DNA from: Sphingosinicella terrae | Lineage (GTDB): Bacteria; Pseudomonadota; Alphaproteobacteria; Sphingomonadales; Sphingomonadaceae | Length of the DNA stretch: 64,000 nt | NCBI RefSeq assembly: GCF_003347635.1 | Contig: NZ_QDFY01000006.1 | Span: forward strand, 124,001-188,000 | Direction of reading: 5' to 3' | Shown here: piece by piece, positions 61,288 through 64,000 of the stretch | Layout of the letters: each line of letters starts with the position of its first letter | Numbering within the stretch: position 1 is the first letter of the stretch | The notes under the pieces: model-generated | Told to the model about the DNA's origin: nothing | What the model saw: only the letters and a program-made list of their open reading frames with translations | Database searches by the model: none | Translations under genes and position numbers: made by a program

Positions 61288-61500
61288 ATGGCCACTACCG
61301 ATCCCTTCACGCCCGAGATCGCCTATACCGACATTGCGCGCGTCGCCTGCGACGGTGCGACCGAGATCTCGCCCGCGCTCGGCCATCCGCGCGTCTTCAT
61401 CCAGATCGACGAGCGCGGCTATGCCGATTGCGGCTATTGCGACAAGCGCTTCATCCTGAGCGGCGGCCCGGCCGACGATCGCGGCGGCGCACAAGGGTAA
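61288..61500 (+). CDS. CHCC zinc-finger domain protein
   Basis: A 70-residue protein consisting of the zf-CHCC domain, the bacterial relative of the mitochondrial complex I subunit NDUFS6. Putative zinc ligands are Cys in VACDG, His in LGHPR, and the pair in ADCGYCDKRF. The spacing C-x11-H-x14-C-x2-C fits the family. In Alphaproteobacteria this small protein is often free-standing and presumed to help complex I or iron-sulfur assembly. Normal length for the family. Confidence 0.9.
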   Translation: MATTDPFTPEIAYTDIARVACDGATEISPALGHPRVFIQIDERGYADCGYCDKRFILSGGPADDRGGAQG

Positions 61501-61654
61501 TCGCCGCCTGCCACGCCATTCCGGCGAGCCGCCTCAAGATCGCCTGCTCACCCTCTCCGTCGAGATGGAGGGTCTGCCCGGCGCAAGAAGGACGGACACG
61601 GTTTCCTTCACATGCTTTTTCGCGGGGACATGCGCTGGCACCGCGGCGGAGCGG

Positions 61655-61690
61655 GCGCCCCTCGACTTCGCTCGGGACGAACAGGTGCCG
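61655..61690. repeat. imperfect palindrome of a dispersed type
   Basis: A GTTCG-type imperfect palindrome (CCCTCGACTTCGCTCGGGA and flanks) in the 252-base gap before tldD. Similar TTCG...GAGCGAAGTCGA motifs are familiar as scattered intergenic repeats in sphingomonad genomes. Only one clear copy lies here. The rest of the gap shows nothing else. Confidence 0.35.
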
Positions 61691-61752
61691 AACGGCGGCC
61701 CAAGCGCTATCGCCCCATTCGACATCGCGGCGGCGGTCCCTATATCGGGGGC

Positions 61753-63177
61753 ATGACCCCAGATCCGCGCCGCTTCCTCTATCGCCCCGACGGCCTCGAC
61801 CCCGACGCCGCCCTCCGCCTCACCGCCGAGGCGCTCGCCCGCTGCGACGACGGCGAGCTCTACCTTCAATATATCGCCTCGGAGAGCTTCGGCTTCGACG
61901 ACGGCCGGCTGAAGACCGCCGACTTCAACACCCAGGCAGGCTTCGGCCTGCGCGGCGTGTCGGGCGAGACCACCGCCTTCGCCCAGGCGAACGAGATCAG
62001 CGAGGCGGCGATCCGCCGCGCCGCCGAGACGATGGCGGTGCTCGACCCGGCCAAGGGCGCGCGGGCCGCGCCGCCGCGGCGGACCAATGCCCGGCTCTAT
62101 ATCGAGGACGATCCATTGGGCCTCGTCCCCTTCGCGAAGAAGGTGGCGCTGTGCCAGCAGATCGACGCCGCCGCCCGCGCCCGCGATCCGCGGGTCGCGC
62201 AGGTGACGGTCGGCCTGTCGGGCAGCTGGAGCGTCGTCGACATCGTCCGCCCGGACGGCTTCGTCGCCCATGACGTGCGGCCGCTGGTGCGCCTCAACGT
62301 CCAGATCGTCGTCGAGCAGAACGGCCGGCGCGAGACCGGCTTCCACGGCCTCGGCGGCCGCTACCTCTATGACGACCTGTTCGAGCCGGGGACCTGGAAC
62401 CAGGCGATCGACGTCGCCTTGGCCCAGGCGCTGGTCAATCTCGAATCGGTCGCCGCGCCGGCCGGCGAGATGACGGTGGTGCTCGGGCCGGGTTGGCCCG
62501 GCGTCCTCTTGCACGAGGCGGTCGGCCACGGCCTCGAGGGCGACTTCAACCGCAAGGGAACCTCGGCCTTTTCCGGGCGGATCGGCGAGCGGGTGGCGGC
62601 TCCCGGCGTCACCGTCATCGACGACGGATCGATCGACCGCCGCCGCGGATCGCTCACCATCGACGACGAGGGCACGCCGACCCAGCGCAACGTGCTGATC
62701 GAGGACGGCATCCTCAAGGGCTATATCCAGGACCGGATGAACGCCCGGCTGATGGGGGTCGAGCCGACCGGCAACGGCCGGCGCGAGAGCTTCCAGCACG
62801 CGCCGATGCCGCGGATGACCAACACCTTCATGCTCGGCGGCAGGGACGATCCCGGCGAGATCCTCGCGCGGGCGAAGAACGGCATCTACGCCAAGAGCTT
62901 CGGCGGCGGCCAGGTCGACATCACCTCGGGCAAGTTCGTCTTCTCCTGCACCGAGGCCTACCGGATCGAGAACGGCAAGCTCGGCGCGCCGATCAAGGGC
63001 GCGACCCTGATCGGCGACGGGCCGACCGTGCTCACCAAGGTGGCGGCGATCGGCGACGACATGGCCCTGGACGAGGGCATCGGCATCTGCGGCAAGGGCG
63101 GCCAGTCGGTCCCCGCCGGCGTCGGCCAGCCGACCCTCCTGATCGAGGGCCTCACCGTCGGCGGGACGGCGGCCTGA
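61753..63177 (+). CDS. tldD: metalloprotease TldD
   Basis: A 474-residue member of the TldD/PmbA family. With TldE/PmbA it forms a heterodimeric zinc protease that degrades unfolded peptides and processes some peptide toxins. The HExxxH zinc motif is H254-E-A-V-G-H258 in LLHEAVGHGLEGDFNRKG, and the late Cys zinc ligand lies in FVFSCTEAYRIENGKL. Both halves of the fold are complete. No tldE partner is in the window. Its stop overlaps the start of the DUF924 gene (TGATG). Confidence 0.96.
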   Translation: MTPDPRRFLYRPDGLDPDAALRLTAEALARCDDGELYLQYIASESFGFDDGRLKTADFNTQAGFGLRGVSGETTAFAQANEISEAAIRRAAETMAVLDPAKGARAAPPRRTNARLYIEDDPLGLVPFAKKVALCQQIDAAARARDPRVAQVTVGLSGSWSVVDIVRPDGFVAHDVRPLVRLNVQIVVEQNGRRETGFHGLGGRYLYDDLFEPGTWNQAIDVALAQALVNLESVAAPAGEMTVVLGPGWPGVLLHEAVGHGLEGDFNRKGTSAFSGRIGERVAAPGVTVIDDGSIDRRRGSLTIDDEGTPTQRNVLIEDGILKGYIQDRMNARLMGVEPTGNGRRESFQHAPMPRMTNTFMLGGRDDPGEILARAKNGIYAKSFGGGQVDITSGKFVFSCTEAYRIENGKLGAPIKGATLIGDGPTVLTKVAAIGDDMALDEGIGICGKGGQSVPAGVGQPTLLIEGLTVGGTAA

Positions 63178-63740
63178 TGGCGGCGTCGGCGACGGGCGCC
63201 GCCGCCGAGCCCTGGGTCGGCGAGGTGCTCGACTTCTGGTTCGCGCAGGACGAGGAGAGATGGTGGAAGGCGGACCCCGCCTTCGACGCCGAGATAAAGG
63301 AGCGCTTCCTCGCTTTGTGGGAGGCGCAGAGCCGCCGCCAGGCGGCGGACTTTCTCGGCTCGCCCGACGAGGCGCTCGCCGCGGTGATCCTGTTCGACCA
63401 GTTCCCGCGCAACATGATGCGCGGCCATGCCGACCAGTTCTCCACCGATCATCTCGCCCTCGCCGTCGCCAAGGGTGCGGTCGACAAGGGCTATGACGAC
63501 GGCATGGCCCAGGAACGGCGCGGCTTCCTCTACATGCCCTTCCAGCATAGCGAGGACCTCAAGGACCAGGTCCGCTCGCTGCTCCTGTTTACCGCCTTGG
63601 GCGATGCCGAGCCGCTGCGCTACGCCCGGCTCCACCATGACGTGATCGAGCGCTTCGGCCGCTTCCCGCACCGCAATGCGATGCTGGGGAGGAAGCCGAC
63701 GGCGATGGAGACCGCGGCGGGGGATGTGGTGCCCTGGTGA
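63177..63740 (+). CDS. DUF924 family protein
   Basis: A 187-residue cytosolic helical protein of the DUF924 family. Signatures: VLDFWF near the N-terminus, WW, VILFDQFPRNMMRG, ERRGFLYMPFQHSEDLKDQ and the C-terminal RFGRFPHRNAMLGR. The fold is a TPR-like alpha bundle; biochemical role unknown. Translationally coupled to tldD by a one-base overlap. A 7-bp tandem repeat begins at the last base of its stop codon. Confidence 0.93.
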   Translation: MAASATGAAAEPWVGEVLDFWFAQDEERWWKADPAFDAEIKERFLALWEAQSRRQAADFLGSPDEALAAVILFDQFPRNMMRGHADQFSTDHLALAVAKGAVDKGYDDGMAQERRGFLYMPFQHSEDLKDQVRSLLLFTALGDAEPLRYARLHHDVIERFGRFPHRNAMLGRKPTAMETAAGDVVPW

Positions 63741-63801
63741 CTGGGGACTGGGGACTGGGGACTGGGGACTGGGGACTGGGGACTGGGGACTGGGGACTGG
63801 G
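63740..63801. repeat. 7-bp tandem repeat, 8.9 copies
   Basis: Eight exact copies of ACTGGGG plus a partial ninth, running from the last base of the DUF924 stop codon to 25 bases before the next ATG. Such arrays are prone to slippage and lie in the presumed leader of the DUF2007-like gene. Confidence 0.95.
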
Positions 63802-63826
63802 ACCGGTCGAGGCTGAAAGGGCGGAG

Positions 63827-64000
63827 ATGGCGCTGGTCGAGCTGAGGAAGTGCGACAATCGGATCGAGGCGTCGGTGCTGCAGTCGGCGCTCGAGGCGGC
63901 GGGGGTCGACGCCTTCCTGTTCGATGCCGAGATGAGCTGGGTTGGCGGCATCCTGCCCTGCCGGCTGATGGTCGACGAGGGCGACCTCGCCCAGGCGCAG
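63827..64000 (+). CDS. DUF2007-like protein, truncated by window end
   Basis: 58 codons are visible from ATG at 63827: MALVELRKCDNRIEASVLQSALEAAG, then VDAFLFDAEMSWVGGILPCRLMVDEGDLAQAQ. This matches the DUF2007 (putative signal-transducing) ferredoxin-like fold: a strand, the helix IEASVLQSALEAAG, and a strand ending LMVDEGDLAQA. The 3' end lies outside. GGAG precedes the ATG by a few bases. Confidence 0.75.
   Translation, partial: MALVELRKCDNRIEASVLQSALEAAGVDAFLFDAEMSWVGGILPCRLMVDEGDLAQAQ

Overview
The window is high-GC (roughly two thirds G+C by eye), densely packed chromosomal DNA. It most likely comes from an alphaproteobacterium of the order Sphingomonadales. The clues are gene order (mutY / DUF721 / two DsbA-like proteins / smc; serC-serA behind a serC-leader-like RNA; polA followed by a flippase), many families typical of that group, and EcfG-type stress promoters. 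I see no rRNA, tRNA, CRISPR array, transposase, integrase or phage gene.

Layout. 1-3.2 kb: a lipoprotein alpha/beta hydrolase overlapping kynureninase (kynU), then purC. 3.2-6.5 kb: a stress-type cluster of small disordered proteins, DUF2267, PRC-barrel, OsmC and bactofilin genes, several behind EcfG-type promoters. 6.4-7.4 kb: 1 kb without a convincing gene. 7.4-16.7 kb: membrane cytochrome c, LOG-family protein, extensin-like protein, serC and serA, cupredoxin-like and CHRD proteins, NudC and MutY. 16.7-22.2 kb: DUF721, two tandem DsbA-like proteins and SMC. 22.3-24.0 kb: a small lipoprotein (EcfG-type promoter) and a cytochrome P450. 24.1-29.1 kb: an iron locus (TonB receptor, PiuC-like dioxygenase, PepSY membrane protein, YdeI-like protein) behind a Fur-box-like palindrome. 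29.3-40.7 kb: zinc metallopeptidase, 3-hydroxybutyrate dehydrogenase, secreted proteins of unknown function, M20 amidohydrolase, flippase, DNA polymerase I and a secreted alpha/beta hydrolase.

40.8-55.7 kb is one gene for a 4973-residue autotransporter, about 23% of the window. It is built from autotransporter-associated beta-strand repeats and five copies of a longer module. Its only six cysteines form three close pairs. Upstream on the same strand are an AT-rich regulatory region and an orphan OmpR-type response regulator (56.2-56.9 kb). 57.3-64 kb: nadB, an ABC ATPase, two small proteins, a CHCC zinc-finger protein, tldD, a DUF924 protein and the start of a DUF2007-like gene. Dispersed C/G-rich palindromic repeats mark several gene ends.

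Most worth following up: (1) three perfect GGAAC-N16-CGTT promoters in front of DUF2267 and two small low-complexity proteins, two of which share an AGDPG/MGG motif; (2) the giant autotransporter with three predicted cysteine staples and a possible dedicated regulator.
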